NCBI GenBank assembly: GCA_032209605.1
Contig: JASFXZ010000039.1
Location: forward strand, 2,108,001-2,172,000
DNA: 64,000 nt
Reading direction: 5' to 3'
From: Mactromeris polynyma
Taxonomy: Eukaryota; Mollusca; Bivalvia; Venerida; Mactridae
Below are positions 60,823 to 64,000 of the stretch, piece by piece. The position numbers were made by a program, and so were the translations under genes. Position 1 is the first letter of the stretch; every line of letters begins with the position of its first letter. Under the pieces are notes generated by a model, which saw nothing but the letters and a program-made list of their open reading frames with translations, was not told the DNA's origin and did not search any database.

Positions 60823-62178
60823 TTTGGATTTAATCTGAAATGATAAAAACAATAATCATTCTATTGCTGCTACGTCAAGTAAAACCATTGAGTCGGACGT
60901 GCAATTCTGATAACAATTTATTTGCAGCAAGTAAATGTAAGTTTGTGTGATAATGATAATCATAGGCGTGAGCGTGTCTGCATATTTACATCTCTCAGCT
61001 CAGAACATATATTAGAATTCGTTTAGAATAGCCTTTCTATTTTGTTTAGATGTCTCAATATAGAATACGTACATGCTTCACAAACGAAATAGATATTGTA
61101 TGAGTAAACTGATAAACAGATAAAGTTTGTATAAAATTGCTAAAAACATCATTATAAATATAATTATACTTCACTTAGTTCAAGGTGGAAGAGGAGTGAC
61201 AGGCGAAATGGTTTATGCAAAACAAAGCAATTACATAGACTCAGGCGAGACATAGACAGATGACTCATTATCCTGTTTCACAACACTACGCAGAGTATGA
61301 GTTAATTGGTGTGTGTTTTTATTCCAATCCCAAAGATGCGATTTACAAGATATGGCGGACATCAAAAGATGTTTGGGCTAAATAGCGTAAAATGTATTCA
61401 TGCGTCACTTGTCATCCTCTCGCATGACTGTGTTGTGAAGGTCGTAGGAAAATAGAACCCATTAAATCAGCCCTGAATGACTTTGTGAATATATTGTACA
61501 CGAGCTAATGTTCTGAAACCGTTTTATTTATTGACATATTCATCTTCGTAATGCATTAATATATATATATATCTTTATTAACATACTCGGCATTTACGTG
61601 CCTTTTGTTAATTAACACAAAACAGCACGAAGATAGTCAGTGCATACATACAAACATACAAACAAACATACATTCATACAAACAAAGTCATAACAAATAT
61701 CTTTTGTTTTTTGAAGACATAATAGTTATGATTTTTTCCATAGATGGCCACGGTATATTACCTTAATATTTCTTTCTAATATTTCTATAATATTAAGAAT
61801 TGGAGAAATAAATCTTGCGTTGACAGAAAAAAATATGTTTCCTTCATACATCAGAACAGTGCAACATTCCCCAGAACCACACCCTGTGTAGAAGATGCAG
61901 AGTTTTGCCTGACGTTGAGCGGTTATGTTGGTAGCACTATTATCTGCGAGAAAGAGGTTGTTGCTGAAGACAGGGTATATATTTTAGATTATCATTTCTA
62001 TCGGTTCCAAAACAGAAATGTCGAGCTATTGAAACAGATATACATGTAGAATGGTCCGTCTATTTACTAACGTATTAAACAAATTACTATCATTCATCTC
62101 GTAATTTAGTGTAACACAGATTTTTTTCTTTCATTTTCATACAGTATTTATCACTATTTAAATATATGAAAAGATATA
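60823..62178. other. 5' flank of membrane-protein gene copy 2 (end of module)
   Basis: Parallels 36,956-38,554 but lacks the roughly 236-bp insertion. It holds the putative 5' untranslated intron and promoter side of the gene. No other coding content was seen. Confidence 0.5.
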
Positions 62179-63087
62179 TATCTGGTTTGTCCTTGAGTGA
62201 TAAAAATGATCAGTACATGTATTGTGTTTCAATAAATTGAAGGCGAACCAGCCAAATTTGGACATACTTATACCGAGATTAATCTCCCTTTTGTTATAAA
62301 AGTATTATCTATGATATATGTACATGATGATTGTACTCTTTAGTCTCTGTCATAGACACCGATATTGTATAGTTGGGTTATTTTCTGCATTATGTGAGGT
62401 TGTGATGTTTCTTATAAACATATTTCATATATATGTGAATGCAAGTGTGTATATGTATGTTAATGTATGTATGTGAGTGTATGTGTACGTATGTGTGCGT
62501 CTGCACGCGTCTGCGTGTGCATGTGTCTGTATGTATATATGTTCATGTATGTGTATGAGTGTGTAAGTATGGATATTATGTATGTATGAATGAATATACA
62601 TGTGTATGCTTGTGTATATGTATATACATACGTAACGAAATTTTTCGAAACATTTAATTCATAAAATAATAACAGTACATACACGTTGAAGGCGTACCAG
62701 TCTAGCTCAAACCCACTTATGTATGGAGATGTTTGTTCCCAAGTATCCTCTTACTAGTAGGATTACTCTGTTAATACATTTGATCAATGTTTCTTATTGG
62801 ATTTAATCTCAGAATATCACCAACATGATTTGTTTTAATGCTAGTTGTTACGGCGTTTTTTTTTTTAATGAAAGTATAGATATGTCTCTGGCTTTTCAAC
62901 AGTGATTTTTTTTGTGTCTAATCATGCATAATTGTTATTCTTCCACACCACTCCCTTTCTCTCTTCCTCTTCTTTGTTCCATCTTACTTACTACTGAAGC
63001 TTTGAGGATAACTTGTCTTATGGTTTCCGTATATACTTTAGTGAACAGCGCAGCTATTGGATTTTTTTTGAATTTAATGGTAATTAA
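62179..63087. other. Unique sequence with (GTAT)-rich microsatellite before L1-type ORF2
   Basis: Region 62,430-62,640 is a degenerate gtatgt/gtgtat simple repeat. About 62,941-62,975 is pyrimidine-rich (ctctttctcttcctcttc-type). Part may be 5' sequence of the retrotransposon that follows, but no ORF1 was recognised. Confidence 0.5.
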
Positions 63088-64000
63088 ATGACTCTCACAT
63101 TTTGCACTTTTAATGTCAAGGGAATAGCATCGAAACCAAAGCGTAAAGAAATCTTTGAATGGTTAAAACTTAACAAATACTCAATAAGTTTCTTACAAGA
63201 AACACATAGCACACCGAATAACTATACAGAATGGAAAAAGGAATGGGATGGTGATATCTTTCTATGCGGTAATCATACAAATAGTCTAGGTATAGGTATC
63301 TTTATTAACAAATGCGTTAAATACGAAATGAAATCTTACACGGAATATAAACAAGGTCGTCTCCAATCATTAAACATTGAGATTGATGGACAAAGTATCT
63401 TTTTAATAAACATATATGGCCCAAACAAAGATGATACTGAACGGTTAGACATATTAGAAACCATACTGATAGAACATTGTAACGAAACCTTCATAATTGG
63501 AGGAGACTTTAACTCATTAATCAACGTAAATATTGATAAGCTGAACGGAAATAAAGACACACATAAAAAAACGCTCTAAACGTTTAACAGAAATCATTGA
63601 AAACAATGATATTTATGACATATGGAGACTAAAACATCCAAAACTAAAACAATATACTTGGCACTCAAATCACAACCCACCCATCTTCTGTAGACTTGAC
63701 TATTTCTTAATATCTTCCAACATATTAAACAATGTGAATGATTGCACAATTAAACCCGGTTACAAGTCCGACCATTCGGTAGTCACTTTTGACCTCAATC
63801 TCAAGACGGTTGAACGAGGAAAAGGGTTTTTTAAAATAAATAACTCAATACTATTAAACGAAGACTTCCAAACCAATGTCAAACTAGCAATCAAAGAAAC
63901 CGCAGAAATAAATAAGAATTCAAACCCAAACACTCTATGGGAAGTTATAAAAGGAACCGTACGAAATGAAGCCATTAGGTTATCTAGTAAAATACAAAAA
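63088..64000 (+). mobile_element. L1-type non-LTR retrotransposon ORF2, N-terminal endonuclease region (cut by window edge)
   Basis: The frame starts MTLTFCTFNVKGIASKPKR and carries AP-endonuclease motifs in order: FNVKG, FLQETH, IYGPN, GGDFN and later KSDHSVVTFD. These are the metal-binding and catalytic motifs of L1/Tx1-type ORF2 endonucleases, which nick target DNA before reverse transcription. A one-base frameshift lies in the A7 run at 63,565-63,571: the first frame stops at 63,579, while the protein continues in the next frame (RLTEIIENNDIYDIWR) and stays open to the window end. The reverse transcriptase would lie beyond the edge. Because the lesion is in a homopolymer it may be a sequencing error. 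Confidence 0.82.

Larger units (their letters stand above)
49264..62178. repeat. Segmental duplication, copy 2
   Basis: Second copy of the module at 26,326-38,554, in the same orientation. It starts abruptly within receptor exon 5, so exons 1-4 and the nested LigB genes are not included. Extra DNA at about 55,400-56,430 includes a PIF/Harbinger derivative. Confidence 0.95.

Overview
The window looks like nuclear DNA of an invertebrate animal, most likely a lophotrochozoan and plausibly a bivalve or other mollusc. The base composition is AT-rich, genes carry GT/AG introns, and tRNA-derived SINEs, non-LTR retrotransposon pieces, DNA-transposon derivatives and large minisatellites are all present. 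The phylum is an inference; no species marker was recognised.

Layout. 1-10,137 holds no supported gene. It is dominated by a minisatellite of about 120 units of 29/30 bp (4,816-8,364). 10,138-30,670 (+) holds an eight-exon gene for a receptor-like protein of about 1,309 residues: a signal peptide, two tandem metabotropic-glutamate-type ligand-binding (Venus flytrap) domains each followed by a miniature cysteine motif, one transmembrane helix and a tail of about 270 residues. There is no 7TM domain, kinase or cyclase. Its first intron (about 13.6 kb) contains two more minisatellites (47 bp and 39 bp units), a SINE, a MITE and two same-strand LigB/DOPA-dioxygenase-like genes. One of these is nearly intact; the other is frameshifted and internally deleted.

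34,016-36,955 (-) is convergent with the receptor. It encodes an unrecognised multi-pass membrane protein of 979 residues in a single coding exon, with a splice acceptor just upstream of the ATG.

The receptor 3' half plus the membrane-protein gene form a module of about 12 kb (26,326-38,554) that was duplicated to 49,264-62,178. In the second copy the receptor part is a pseudogene (exons 1-4 absent, a 10-bp deletion, a nonsense codon and a 1-bp insertion), while the membrane-protein gene remains fully open (978 residues). A third, older and decayed partial copy lies at 43,525-48,343. A separate block of about 0.8 kb is duplicated at 40,945-41,742 and 48,421-49,219, and its second copy ends inside a SINE at a rearrangement breakpoint.

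Mobile DNA includes a non-autonomous PIF/Harbinger derivative (55,697-56,339), a decayed L1-like ORF1/endonuclease fragment (42,588-43,258) and the 5' part of an L1-type ORF2 running off the right edge (63,088-64,000).

The strongest candidate for an undescribed system is the convergent pair: an orphan receptor with two ligand-binding domains and one membrane span, next to an orphan multi-pass membrane protein. That they act together is an inference from linkage and co-duplication only.
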